Shown: positions 1 to 7,574, numbered from the stretch's first letter. The stretch: DNA of 64,000 nucleotides from Solwaraspora sp. WMMD406 (GCF_029626025.1 NZ_JARUBF010000001.1:6976001-7040000); one strand, 5' to 3'. Numbers and translations: made by a program. Notes: generated by a model from the letters alone, not told the origin.

Positions 1-1
1 C

Positions 2-250
2 GCCCGAGAACTCGGTCCACACAACATCACCATCAACACCGTACGGCCCGGCTCGATCGAGGTTCCTGCCGAGCGCACCGTGGTTCCCGACCACGCCGCT
101 ATGGTCAGACGACAGCTCGATCGCCAGTGCATCAAACGTCGTGGCCAGCCTTCGGACATCGCCGCAGCCGTCGCGTTCCTGGTATCGCCCGCTGCGGGAT
201 TCATCACCGGTCAAGCAGTGAATGTCGACGGCGGGTGGGACCTGTCGTGA
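2..250 (+). CDS. SDR-family oxidoreductase, C-terminal fragment (window edge)
   Basis: This is the last 82 codons of a gene that begins before the window. It reads ELGPHNITINTVRPGSI, then RRGQPSDIAAAVAFLVSP and GFITGQAVNVDGGW. These are the segment after the catalytic Tyr-Lys helix, the substrate-loop side and the conserved C-terminal 'ITGQ...VDGG' of classical short-chain dehydrogenases. The family reduces or oxidises carbonyl/alcohol groups with NAD(P)H in the cytoplasm; the substrate cannot be told from the tail. The Rossmann GxxxGxG and YxxxK motifs are outside the window. The stop overlaps the GTG start of the next gene (GTGA), so the two are probably translated together. Confidence 0.85.
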   Translation, partial: ARELGPHNITINTVRPGSIEVPAERTVVPDHAAMVRRQLDRQCIKRRGQPSDIAAAVAFLVSPAAGFITGQAVNVDGGWDLS

Positions 251-867
251 CATACGCGGTTCTCTGGATACGCCACGGCACCAGCCTCGATGGAGCACTC
301 CGGCCCACCGCTCACGCCCGCCCAGACACCCCACTCGCTCCGCACGGCGTCACCCAGATCGCCGCCACCGCACGCCACCTGCAAGCCAAGGGAATCCAGC
401 CAGCCATCGTGCTGACCAGCCCACACCCCCGAGCGGCTGGAAGCGCCGCGATCCTTGCCGAACTGCTCGGTGCACCACTGGCCCCACCGGATCCGATCTA
501 TGCCGAATGGCGCGCCCCCGACTGCGTCCTCGGCATCACCCCCGACGACTACCCGCCTGAGTACCGAAGGTGGCGAACGACCCGACTGAACGACCCAGAC
601 TCGGCGCTACCCGGCGGCGAAAGCCTGACAGCCTTCCGCGACCGCGCGACGCACGCATCATCCGCCCACCAACGATTCGCGGCCACTGGAGTCACGTTGA
701 TTGTGTCTCACCGGGTGCTGATCGGTGCTGTTGCAGCGATCAGCACCGGCCTCCACAGCCCTGCCGATGTCTTCCGACAAGCGTGTGCCTTTCCGCTTGA
801 TCCGGCACAGGTCTGGCGACCACACAGCATCACGCAGAAATCAAGGCCTCCGCATTTGAAACGATGA
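247..867 (+). CDS. histidine phosphatase family protein (phosphoglycerate-mutase-like)
   Basis: The protein is 206 aa from a GTG start that shares GTGA with the SDR stop. The longer in-frame ATG at 127 would lie inside the SDR gene and is rejected. Residues near the N-terminus, VLWIRHGTS, carry the RHG signature whose histidine is phosphorylated, and SHRVLIG near the C-terminus supplies the second catalytic histidine. The family removes phosphate from small metabolites or proteins through a phosphohistidine intermediate. Coupling to an SDR and a convergent Nudix hydrolase suggests metabolite processing in an accessory cluster, but no substrate can be assigned. Its last 38 bases overlap the 3' end of the convergent Nudix gene. 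Confidence 0.85.
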   Translation: MTYAVLWIRHGTSLDGALRPTAHARPDTPLAPHGVTQIAATARHLQAKGIQPAIVLTSPHPRAAGSAAILAELLGAPLAPPDPIYAEWRAPDCVLGITPDDYPPEYRRWRTTRLNDPDSALPGGESLTAFRDRATHASSAHQRFAATGVTLIVSHRVLIGAVAAISTGLHSPADVFRQACAFPLDPAQVWRPHSITQKSRPPHLKR

Positions 868-1270
868 AGTCCTTGAGCGCAGCCGGTTTCAGATCAACGT
901 CAGGGATCCGATCGACGGGCACCCGGTCAAGCAGATAACCGCCACGGGATTGATCAGAAAACTCTGGCCCGCTGCGCTGATTTTCGTCCAACCGCGTCAG
1001 GCGACACGAGAAAAAGTGCTGAACTGACACGCCCTCACCTGCAGGTGAACTGAACAGGAACACCTGGCTGAACTGTTCTGCTTCAGCGCCCAATTCTTCG
1101 CGCAGCTCGCGGCGCAACGCAGTTTCTAGCGAGGAATCTGTTGACTCGAGGCCACCGCCGGGTGCAGTCCAATAGGGCTCCTGACCAGGTTTAATTCGCT
1201 TGATCAGAACCACTTGGTCGTGCTCATCAAGAAGGATCGCCCGCACAGACCTACGCACGATCTCACGCAT
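830..1270 (-). CDS. Nudix hydrolase
   Basis: The protein is 146 aa, starting at the ATG at 1270 (MREIVRRSVRAILLD). An upstream in-frame extension to 1495 lacks family character. The Nudix box is present as APGGGLES followed by RRELREELGA, giving the RE-x-x-EE metal-binding core. The first glutamate of the consensus GX5EX7REUXEEXGU is replaced by serine. Nudix enzymes hydrolyse nucleoside diphosphates linked to another moiety and need Mg2+. The beta strand 'AILLDEHDQVVLIKR' and 'YWTAPGGG' are typical. It is convergent with the histidine phosphatase. The substrate is unknown. Confidence 0.85.
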   Translation of the reverse strand: MREIVRRSVRAILLDEHDQVVLIKRIKPGQEPYWTAPGGGLESTDSSLETALRRELREELGAEAEQFSQVFLFSSPAGEGVSVQHFFSCRLTRLDENQRSGPEFSDQSRGGYLLDRVPVDRIPDVDLKPAALKDFIVSNAEALISA

Positions 1271-1591
1271 CCCGACCCCAATCGCAAACCACCACAGGCG
1301 AACTAAAGTTACACCGGGCGACGCCCGCGCACAAACTGCCTTCGGACGCGCTCTCCGGACGTCACCGAACAGTCCGAAGCCGGTTCCGGTCGACAAGCGC
1401 ACGCAACACGGGTGTCGGCCCTCCCGGGGCTGCTGGTTACCCGTGAGCGTCGAGTCGCAGTGGCTGGCGGCGAGCTCAGGTGGTCGCGACCACAACGGGC
1501 CGAGCCCTGACGGACAGGTCCACGGGACAGATCGTCGACCGGCCCGCCGACATGACGCCGCAGGTACGTGCGCGTGAGGCTCTGCCAGCGG
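1271..1591. other. intergenic region, no supported gene
   Basis: These 321 bases lie between the starts and ends of minus-strand genes. Open frames cross it on both strands but have no ribosome-binding site, no family signature and arginine/proline-heavy composition typical of antisense frames. The promoter of the Nudix gene should lie at its left edge. Confidence 0.5.
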
Positions 1592-1993
1592 TCACGGTTG
1601 TGCCGCGAAGGCGTCGCGAACCTGAACCTGGTTTGCCGTCCACCAGTGCAGGAACGTCTCACCGGAGAAGAACAGGTGGTCACAGGAGTGGTCGCCTCGG
1701 TCGTAATGGAGCACCAGATGCCAGAAGTCCGAGGCCCGCTTCCACCATAGACGGTCCCCCGGCACATCCTCCTTCGGCACCGGAGACGCCAGCGGCGGGG
1801 CCGGGGCCGGGGCCGTGTCGGATGGTGTGGGCTCGCTCGGTGGCTCGTCGGAGGACATCGCGGCGATCGCCGGCACCGCGAAGGCCAGCGCGACCGCTAC
1901 CCCCAGCAGCGCGAACACGACAGGCTTTTCGACAACGTGACCTCCTTGGCGGTCGGACCGGCGGTTGCCGGTCCCTTTCCACCTGTTCCCCAC
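1592..1993 (-). CDS. hypothetical protein with N-terminal membrane/signal segment
   Basis: The longest frame gives 133 aa from a GTG at 1993. A hydrophobic stretch (VVFALLGVAVALAFAVPAIA) is followed by an acidic Pro/Ser/Thr linker (SSDEPPSEPTPSDTAPAPAP), then a compact Trp/His-rich end (RLWWKRASDFWHLVLHYDRG, FFSGETFLHWW). This looks like a secreted or membrane-anchored protein with a short outer domain. The start is uncertain: a perfect AAGGAGG lies inside the frame just before the hydrophobic segment, but no canonical in-frame start follows it at the usual spacing. It is the last gene of a minus-strand run of small ORFs. No known family was recognised. Confidence 0.55.
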   Translation of the reverse strand: MGNRWKGTGNRRSDRQGGHVVEKPVVFALLGVAVALAFAVPAIAAMSSDEPPSEPTPSDTAPAPAPPLASPVPKEDVPGDRLWWKRASDFWHLVLHYDRGDHSCDHLFFSGETFLHWWTANQVQVRDAFAAQP

Positions 1994-2097
1994 ACCGGTC
2001 AGCGCTGGGAGGTTGCACGCCGGACGCCACGATCGTCGTGGGTCGCGGTCTGCCGCCGCCCCGGCCGGCCGGCGTCCGTCCCGGCCGGCGGGTCAGA

Positions 2098-2337
2098 TCA
2101 CAATCCCGCCGGTACGCGATAGCCGAGCAGTTGGCCGTACGTCAGCAGCGGACGCAGGGTCGGTACGAGTGTCGTCGGCTGCGACGACCAGCGATGCCCA
2201 CGGTTGCCGTCCAACCGCCGATGCCGTGCGGCTGACCGCTCCTGGTCGAGCCGGGCCAGCCGCTTCGACGCCGCCGACCGCCCGTCGCGCCACTCCCGCC
2301 ACCGCAACACCAGTTCACGAACCATCTCGACGATCAT
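2098..2337 (-). CDS. small basic hypothetical protein
   Basis: The protein is 79 aa with ATG at 2337 and a clear GAGGAG ribosome site 8-9 bases upstream. It begins with a predicted helix (MIVEMVRELVLRWREWRDG) and is rich in Arg and Trp; the first 50 residues look like one long amphipathic, positively charged helix. It is the fifth gene in a tight run of small minus-strand ORFs (3025 to 1592), 15 bases after the stop of its neighbour. No family was recognised. Such tiny gene strings are common in actinomycete conjugative or integrative elements, but no integrase or transfer gene is visible here. Confidence 0.6.
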   Translation of the reverse strand: MIVEMVRELVLRWREWRDGRSAASKRLARLDQERSAARHRRLDGNRGHRWSSQPTTLVPTLRPLLTYGQLLGYRVPAGL

Positions 2338-2352
2338 TGTTCTCGCTCCTCT

Positions 2353-2616
2353 TCACAGTCGTTTGTCGCGCCGGGGCAGCCGATACAGCCCACGACGGCG
2401 GACGAATATCTCCCGCCGCTCGGCGGCGTCCCCGGAACTGTCGATCACATACCCCGTCAACCAGACCCAGCCCTCGTACGTCGGCTTGGGATCCACCGAA
2501 ATCACCCGGAACGTCAGCCGACGCTCACCGGCGAACTGGACACTGGCCGCCCGGCCGACCACCAGGACATCGCCCGGCTTCGGCTCCGGCGTGTGCAGCA
2601 GCCGGCTACCCACCAC
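2353..2616 (-). CDS. small hypothetical protein (beta-rich)
   Basis: The protein is 87 aa from GTG at 2616 (a second GTG at 2613 is possible). The sequence (GDVLVVGRAASVQFAGERRLTFRVISVDPKPTYEGWVWLTGYVID) alternates hydrophobic and polar residues as in a small beta-barrel. It ends in a very basic tail (REIFVRRRGLYRLPRRDKRL), which could bind nucleic acid. Its start overlaps the 3' end of the zinc-ribbon gene at 2606-2743 by 11 bases, which implies translational coupling. No known family was recognised. Confidence 0.65.
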   Translation of the reverse strand: MVGSRLLHTPEPKPGDVLVVGRAASVQFAGERRLTFRVISVDPKPTYEGWVWLTGYVIDSSGDAAERREIFVRRRGLYRLPRRDKRL

Positions 2617-2743
2617 GCCGATCCGCCAACGGGTACGTTGTCCGCCCGCACGCCGGACACCAGCGCGACTTCACCTTGAACGACCACAGCCCGGCGCAGA
2701 AGCCAAGCAACGCCGCCCCACACAACGCCCCGATACTCCACAT
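2606..2743 (-). CDS. 45-aa membrane protein with a CPACG zinc-ribbon-like knuckle
   Basis: A short frame begins at ATG 2743 behind GAGAGGAG (7 bases upstream). It reads MWSIGALCGAALLGFCAGLW, a single hydrophobic helix, then SFKVKSRWCPACGRTTYPL. The CPxCG pair resembles half of a zinc ribbon, so the protein may dimerise around a metal or partner another Cys pair. It overlaps the next gene by 11 bases and follows the acidic gene at 2783-3025 by 39 bases, placing it inside the small-gene operon. Function is unknown; the strong ribosome site and operon position argue that it is real. Confidence 0.6.
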   Translation of the reverse strand: MWSIGALCGAALLGFCAGLWSFKVKSRWCPACGRTTYPLADRRGG

Positions 2744-2782
2744 CGATGTACTCCTCTCAGATAGGACGAGGGTTCCGGGCGG

Positions 2783-3025
2783 TCACGGATCGTCGAGCGA
2801 CACCGGCTCACCACCGTTGGCCTCCCACCGGGCCAGGATCTCGGCGAGAATCCGCCGCGCACCCGCCTCACCGTGCTCAGCCTTCAAGTCCTCGAAGCTC
2901 CACCGCAGCGTGAGCACCATGTCGCCCGCCTCGTCGGTCGCACACTCCCGGGTCACGTCGGCGTCGCCGGTCTCGCCTGCACTCGGCTCCGACTCGGCCC
3001 AGCAGTCCTCATCCATCGACATCAC
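2783..3025 (-). CDS. small acidic hypothetical protein
   Basis: The protein is 80 aa from GTG 3025 (in-frame ATGs at 3022 and 3016 are alternatives). It is strongly acidic in the first 30 residues (MDEDCWAESEPSAGETGDAD). A helical segment follows (LRWSFEDLKAEHGEAGARRI, then ILARWEANGGEPVSLDDP). Small acidic helical proteins of this sort can act as DNA mimics or adaptors, but nothing in the sequence proves that. It stands near the head of the small-gene operon, 32 bases after the end of the 3058-3555 frame. Confidence 0.6.
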   Translation of the reverse strand: MMSMDEDCWAESEPSAGETGDADVTRECATDEAGDMVLTLRWSFEDLKAEHGEAGARRILAEILARWEANGGEPVSLDDP

Positions 3026-3057
3026 GCCTCAAGGTTGACCCAGGATCATCAAATCTG

Positions 3058-3555
3058 TCAACGGCAGCAACGGGCGCAACTTGCTACTGTTGCTAACCCT
3101 GACACCGTAGCGTTCGCTCCATGAGACTGGTGGCTTTGAGCGAGATCCAAGCGCTCATGGGTGGCATCAGCCGTCAACGCACCCAGACCATCGTCAACCG
3201 GCCGGGCTTCCCGAAACCGCTCGATACGCTCACCGTCGGCCGGATCTGGGCACGCGAAGAGGTCGTCGCCTGGATCAAGCAGAACCGGCCGTTTCAAGAG
3301 GAAGCGCTCTAGCGCTCCCCGACGTACCTGGTCGGTAACGTGACGGACCTGCGCGATCGAGCAGACCGCCACGCCAGCACGCGCCAGGTATGCGATCACG
3401 CCGCGCCGACAGTGCAACGGCGTGCCGACCAAGTCCGGCTGCGAGCGGACGGGCCACACCGAGTCGGCCGATCGGCGCGACCGTTGGACCAGCCACGCCC
3501 GCAGGTAGTCAACCATCTCGGTGCCGACACGCACCAATGGCACTTCGACGACCAT
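3058..3555 (-). CDS. hypothetical protein, 3' part antisense to the AlpA-like gene
   Basis: The start ATG at 3555 has GGGAGG placed 10 bases upstream. The first 75 residues (MVVEVPLVRVGTEMVDYLRA, WLVQRSRRSADSVWPVRSQP and on to IAYLARAGVAVCSIAQVRHV) look like a genuine small protein. The frame then stays open to 3058, giving 165 aa, but residues after about 80 run antisense to the AlpA-like gene at 3121-3312 and look like a shadow. Either the two genes truly overlap tail to tail, or this one has lost its natural stop. It would be first in the minus-strand small-gene operon. The family is unknown. Confidence 0.4.
   Translation of the reverse strand: MVVEVPLVRVGTEMVDYLRAWLVQRSRRSADSVWPVRSQPDLVGTPLHCRRGVIAYLARAGVAVCSIAQVRHVTDQVRRGALERFLLKRPVLLDPGDDLFACPDPADGERIERFREARPVDDGLGALTADATHERLDLAQSHQSHGANATVSGLATVASCARCCR
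3108..3113 (+). promoter_or_regulatory. -10 box TAGCGT for a leaderless transcript
   Basis: TAGCGT sits 7 bases before the ATG at 3121 and no ribosome site is present, so transcription probably starts at or beside the start codon. No convincing -35 was found at 16-19 bases. Confidence 0.4.
3121..3312 (+). CDS. AlpA/MerR-like helix-turn-helix protein (excisionase-type)
   Basis: The protein is 63 aa: MRLVALSEIQALMGGISRQR is the first helices of a winged helix, followed by QTIVNRPGFPKPLDTLTVGR and IWAREEVVAWIKQNRPF. The pattern 'xxEIxxxxGxSRxxxxxxxxxPxFPxPxxxxxxxxW...EVxxWI' is the hallmark of the AlpA / MerR_1-like family. Its members regulate or assist excision of phages and integrative elements. 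No integrase is present, so its role here is open. It is probably translated from a leaderless mRNA (TAGCGT box 7 bases upstream). It faces the minus-strand small-gene operon, whose promoter region it may control. Confidence 0.75.
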   Translation: MRLVALSEIQALMGGISRQRTQTIVNRPGFPKPLDTLTVGRIWAREEVVAWIKQNRPFQEEAL

Positions 3556-3641
3556 CTCGTGCTCACCTCCCATGCCACAAGCTCTACTTGCAGTGAACGG
3601 GCTATGTCTGACGTCCGCTAGCCTTATAGGACACTGCACAT

Positions 3642-3668
3642 GTTGAACGCGTTGAACGCGTTGGACAC
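3642..3668. repeat. three head-to-tail 9-bp repeats (GTTGAACGC, GTTGAACGC, GTTGGACAC)
   Basis: Two exact and one degenerate 9-bp unit lie in the 136-bp gap between the minus gene starting at 3555 and the regulator starting at 3692. The units create overlapping AACGCGTT palindromes. Position and form suit an operator for the adjacent regulator. Confidence 0.6.
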
Positions 3669-3691
3669 AGCCTCCATAGGAAGGCCGGCGG

Positions 3692-5098
3692 ATGGCGCGG
3701 GCACTCAGACAACGCAACGAGAAGTTGCTGACGGCAATCAAGGCATGCCAATGGTCGTATGACGCCTGCGCTGCGGCGGTCCGCGCCGTGGCACGCGAGC
3801 ACAACGACGACCTGCCGTCCTGCGATCGATCTCATGTAGGGCATTGGATCGCTGGTGTAAGACCCAGCGGCCAAACCCCCAGATACCTGGCCGAAGCGAT
3901 CTCCCGCCGGCTCGGCCGTGTGGTTCATCCAACCGATCTCAACCTCCTCGCAGGAGGTAGCCTGGAGTCCGACTTAGGTGGCCTGGACTGGTGGACGCAC
4001 GACCCAGCCACCGATCTCGTAACGGTCGGGAGGGCCGACTTGGAGCGACGAGGGTTCGCGCTCACCGCCTTGTACTCGCTGGCAGCACTCGCCGTACCCC
4101 TCGACTCCTGGCAGGAGATCGCGGACAGGGGGCGGCAGGCGCAAGGCGGGGACGTCGCTGTGGGTCGCAATGAGATCGACGCCGTGCGCGACATGCTGGC
4201 GGTGTTCAGTAAGGCTGACGAGCGGTTCGGAGGCGGCCACGCTCGCCTCGCGGTCGTTCAGTACCTCACATCCGATGTCGCGGGTTATCTACGCGGACGA
4301 TTCGCCTCCGACGATGACCGCAGAGCCATGTTCAGCGTCGCAGCGGAGATGACCTACCTCGCCGGATGGAAGGCGTTTGATTCCTCCCTCCACGGCTTGG
4401 CTCAGCGATACTACATCCAATCGCTTCGGCTGGCTAATGAAGCGGATGACCGAGCGCTTGCCGGATTCACATTGCGAGCGATGGCGCATCAGGCCGTTGA
4501 TCTCGGTCACGGGCAGGAAGCACTTCGACTCGCAAGCTCGTCTCTCGAATGGTCGAAGGGGAGAGCAACCCCCGCTGCGACCGCATTGTTCACGATCCTG
4601 ACAGCTCGCGGTCACGGTGCGACAAGCGACAAGTCGCGTACGTCATCGGCAATTTCTGCGGCAGAGTCCCATTTAGCCAATGCGTCACCGGAAGACGAGC
4701 CGACCTGGATTCGGGCCAGCGGCTTCACGGAAACCTCTCTCGCCAGCCAAGCTGGTCAAGCCCTCCGCGATCTAGGCGATCTACCCGGTGCCGAGACCCA
4801 GCTCCGCAGGTCGATCGTCACTCGAAATGCCGATGCGTTCCGTCGAATTCATACCTTGACCCTGGCCAACCTTGCTGACGTTCAGTGCGCACAGGGCCGT
4901 CTGCGCGAGGCAACCGAGAACTGGAATCTGGCCATAGACGCGATGCAGGGTGTCAAGTCCGGCCGCGCGCGCGGCGCGGTAAAGAACATGCGCACACGCC
5001 TCAACAGCCTCGGACCGCGCCTGCCCGGATTCGCCAAGAAACTCGATCAACGCGCGGCGGCCTTCCTACGACACGGAACTACGCCCGCCGACATCTAA
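3692..5098 (+). CDS. wHTH-TPR transcriptional regulator
   Basis: The protein is 468 aa; the ATG follows AGGAAGG by 7 bases. The first ~75 residues (NEKLLTAIKACQWSYDACAA, then CDRSHVGHWIAGVRPSGQTP) form a helix-turn-helix of the type used by actinomycete TPR regulators. Residues ~150-450 are repeated helical pairs (AQRYYIQSLRLANEADDRAL, AGQALRDLGDLPGAETQLRR, ANLADVQCAQGRLREATENW) typical of TPR sensor regions. This fits a cytoplasmic regulator that senses a peptide or partner protein through its TPR array. Codon use is less GC-extreme than in the housekeeping genes further right, consistent with accessory DNA. Three 9-bp repeats upstream are a possible autoregulatory operator. Confidence 0.75.
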   Translation: MARALRQRNEKLLTAIKACQWSYDACAAAVRAVAREHNDDLPSCDRSHVGHWIAGVRPSGQTPRYLAEAISRRLGRVVHPTDLNLLAGGSLESDLGGLDWWTHDPATDLVTVGRADLERRGFALTALYSLAALAVPLDSWQEIADRGRQAQGGDVAVGRNEIDAVRDMLAVFSKADERFGGGHARLAVVQYLTSDVAGYLRGRFASDDDRRAMFSVAAEMTYLAGWKAFDSSLHGLAQRYYIQSLRLANEADDRALAGFTLRAMAHQAVDLGHGQEALRLASSSLEWSKGRATPAATALFTILTARGHGATSDKSRTSSAISAAESHLANASPEDEPTWIRASGFTETSLASQAGQALRDLGDLPGAETQLRRSIVTRNADAFRRIHTLTLANLADVQCAQGRLREATENWNLAIDAMQGVKSGRARGAVKNMRTRLNSLGPRLPGFAKKLDQRAAAFLRHGTTPADI

Positions 5099-5372
5099 AC
5101 TCACGCCGCCAGAAAATTCCCCATATCAGGGGTCGTGATGATCGATCGAGGTCGAGCACATGACATCGGGTCGCCCTGTGCTAGTCGTGACCGACATGCA
5201 GAAGGGCTTCGTACGCGAGCAATCGGCGCACATCGTTCCTGTCGTTGTCGACCTGGTACGCCGCTGGCAGGCTGCCGGAAACGACACACTCTTCACCCGG
5301 TATCTGAACTACCCCGGCAGCCCTTTCGAGCGCTTCTTTGGCTGGCAACAGCTCCAATCATCCCCGGACATT

Positions 5373-6256
5373 GAGGTCTATTCACAGGCCATCCTGTAGA
5401 AGTGCAACCCGATAACACAGGAGATCGTTTCTGTGAAGGTCGCGAGCGGTCTGCGGTAGTCGGTGTGCAGGATCCGCCATGTCTTCAGGTTCGCGACGAC
5501 CTGTTCCACAACCCAGCGGATCTTGTTGACCTGCCTGTTGTATTCCTTCTGCCATTCCGCGAGCTCGCCACCTTTGGGCTTCTTGTACGGGGTGATCATG
5601 CCGTTGCCGACGTAGCCCTTGTCACCGATCCAGTCTCCGGGATTCAGGGTGACGAGGACCCCGGTGTCGTTGATCGCGTACGAGTCGTGGTGGTTGCCGG
5701 TGACGGGATCGGAGATCCAGGCGAGCGCGCCGTCGAGGGTGCAGGCGACCTGGACGCTCATGCCCGTGGTCTTGTGCTTGCCGGAGTACAGACAGCGGTG
5801 CGTGCGCCATGACCAGCAGGGAAGCAGGGTGCCGTCGACGATGTACTGGTCGGTCGGGCTGAGGTCGTCGGCTGTCGGTACGAACTCCGTCAGCACGCGA
5901 TCGAGGACCGGGGTGATGCCGGTGACCGCTCGCGAGATCGTCGGCTGGGAGACGCCGTGTGCTTCGGCGATCTCCGCTTGGACGCGGTTGCGACGCATGT
6001 AGGTCAACGCGACGACGACAGCGCGGTAGAGACCAAGGACCGGGGGCCACGGCTCCACATCCAGATCCTGGCATTCCGCTCGGACCAGCACGCAGAGGTC
6101 GCGGATCTGGTCCGTGGTGAAGCCAGTGGTATGATACATGTTCGGCGGTCCGCTTTTCTTTGTGATGTTGTGTGGTAACTCCATCCTACGGAAGAGCGGA
6201 TCGTCCTTTTATTGGGGGTCTACTGTAGCGGGTCGGAGGCCTGCTGAATAAGCCTC
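5373..6256 (-). mobile_element. complete 884-bp IS5-family-like insertion sequence
   Basis: The ends are imperfect inverted repeats: GAGGTCTATTCACAGGCC on the left and, on the complement of the right end, GAGGCTTATTCAGCAGGCC. Both flanks carry ATT (5370-5372 and 6257-6259), a 3-bp target duplication. Excision of the element plus one ATT exactly restores the host reading frame, which confirms the boundaries. It holds one transposase gene on the minus strand. The family call rests on the transposase sequence. Confidence 0.9.
5378..6184 (-). CDS. IS5-type DDE transposase
   Basis: The transposase is 268 aa in a single uninterrupted frame filling the IS. An N-terminal helix-turn-helix (RVQAEIAEAHGVSQPTISRA) recognises the ends. 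The DDE core is seen as YIVDGTLLPCW (first Asp), GNHHDSYAINDTG and WIGDKGYVGNG (second Asp), and NKIRWVVEQVVANLKTWRI (catalytic Glu helix). This is the DDE_Tnp_4 arrangement of the IS5 group. It moves the element by cut-and-paste at short target sites. The intact frame and clean target duplication indicate a potentially active copy. It lies antisense to the interrupted hydrolase. Confidence 0.93.
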   Translation of the reverse strand: MELPHNITKKSGPPNMYHTTGFTTDQIRDLCVLVRAECQDLDVEPWPPVLGLYRAVVVALTYMRRNRVQAEIAEAHGVSQPTISRAVTGITPVLDRVLTEFVPTADDLSPTDQYIVDGTLLPCWSWRTHRCLYSGKHKTTGMSVQVACTLDGALAWISDPVTGNHHDSYAINDTGVLVTLNPGDWIGDKGYVGNGMITPYKKPKGGELAEWQKEYNRQVNKIRWVVEQVVANLKTWRILHTDYRRPLATFTETISCVIGLHFYRMACE

Positions 6257-6713
6257 ATTGACTTTGTTTCGGAGTTGCATCCTTACCTAAATCACGGCGC
6301 GACACTCGACAAAAGAGTCTACAGCCCCTTCACCTCCGAGGGGATAGCGCTATTCAAAGAGCACGGATGGGAAGAGTTCTACTTCTGCGGCATCGCTACC
6401 GAAAGTTGCGTCTTGAAGGGTGCCGTGGACGCATTCGAACACGGCTTCACGCCATGGCTAATCGCGGACGCGTCAGCGAGCCATGCGGGCGCCGGGGCGC
6501 ATGATGCCGGCCTCTTGGTAGCTCGGCGTTTCATTGGTCCTCACCAAGTCATTAGCCGAGACCAGATCCCAGCGAACCTAGTGTTGGGACGCGTCAAGCG
6601 CCATACATAGAATTTGGATGCTTGCCAGCACAGTTAGGGCATACCATTCTGTTAGGTGACCGACTGTGTCCCGAGGCAGTCGCGGACGGGTGCCTGATAT
6701 GAGAGGAAAGTCG

Positions 6714-7574
6714 ATGTCGTCCCCTCAGCCCAGGCTCAGCCGATCAGAGTCGCTGCACCAGCAGGTGGCCCGGAACCTGCGCAACGAGATCGAAGCGGGC
6801 GTACTGCGTGACGGCGAAGTCCTGCCGTCCACGCGCGAGCTCGCTGAACGCTGGGACGTCAGCGTGTTCACGATCTCCGAGGCGATGAAGATCCTCGCCG
6901 ACGAAGGTCTGGTCATCAGCAAGTCCCGATCGAAGCGGATCGTCCACGCCCCCAACCAGGCACGTGGCGGTGACATCCGCCTCCGTACTCCATGGGTCGT
7001 GATGATCGGCGGCTACGCCGGCAGTGGGAAGACCGAACTCGGCCGCGTCCTCGCCAGGGAGACCGGCTGGCCGATGCTCGACAAGGACACCATCACCCGC
7101 CCCGTCGTCGAAGCCGCGTTGGAACTTCTCGGCTTGTCACCCTACGACCGCGAATCGGACGCGTACGCCACGAAGGTCCGGCCACGCGAGTACGAGTCCC
7201 TCATCGCGGTCGCCCATGAGAACGTCGCCTGCGGCAACAGCTCCATCGTCACCGCCCCGTTCATCCGCGAGTTCACCGACACCGCATGGGTCGACCGTAT
7301 CCAGGCCAGCCACACCGCGATGAACGCCCAGACCCTGTTCGTGTGGGTGTACTGCGACGCCGACACAATGCACACCTACATCCGCCACCGGGGCGCGGCC
7401 AGAGACGCGGCCAAACTCGCCAACTGGCCCGCCTACCTCGATACCGTCGACTTCGACATGCGGCCCACCGCACCGCACACCGTCATCGACAACTGCGCGT
7501 CCAGCGCCCCGCTGCAGAAGCAGGCCAAAGACCTGCTGGCGTCCATCCTCAGCGCGCCGGCGGCAACCGCATGA
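6714..7574 (+). CDS. GntR-type HTH fused to an AAA_33-like P-loop kinase
   Basis: The protein is 286 aa from ATG 6714, which follows GAGAGGAAA; an upstream GTG at 6666 is less likely. Residues 1-80 are a GntR winged helix (SLHQQVARNLRNEIEAGVLR, LPSTRELAERWDVSVFTISE). From about residue 90 comes a P-loop domain with Walker A GGYAGSGKTEL, a base-binding region (DKDTITRPVVEAALELLG) and a lid with basic residues (YIRHRGAARDAAKLANW). Such domains phosphorylate small molecules. GntR regulators normally carry a ligand-binding C-terminal domain, so a kinase in its place is unusual: it may sense its substrate or nucleotide and regulate the operon. It is coupled by ATGA to another kinase. The substrate is unknown. 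Confidence 0.8.
   Translation: MSSPQPRLSRSESLHQQVARNLRNEIEAGVLRDGEVLPSTRELAERWDVSVFTISEAMKILADEGLVISKSRSKRIVHAPNQARGGDIRLRTPWVVMIGGYAGSGKTELGRVLARETGWPMLDKDTITRPVVEAALELLGLSPYDRESDAYATKVRPREYESLIAVAHENVACGNSSIVTAPFIREFTDTAWVDRIQASHTAMNAQTLFVWVYCDADTMHTYIRHRGAARDAAKLANWPAYLDTVDFDMRPTAPHTVIDNCASSAPLQKQAKDLLASILSAPAATA

Larger units (their letters stand above)
5160..6610 (+). pseudogene. isochorismatase-family cysteine hydrolase, interrupted by an IS element
   Basis: The gene runs 5160-5372 and resumes at 6260-6610. Removing the IS and one copy of the ATT duplication restores a continuous 187-aa frame across the join (SSPDI then DFVSELHPYL). The reconstructed protein has the three catalytic features of the isochorismatase fold: Asp in VVTDMQKGF, Lys in LDKRVYSPF and Cys in CGIATESCV. 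The family includes isochorismatases, nicotinamidases and other amide or vinyl-ether hydrolases; the substrate is unclear. As it stands only the first 71 residues, plus a short run into the IS, would be made, so it is inactive. The intact reading frame on both sides suggests recent insertion. Confidence 0.9.
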
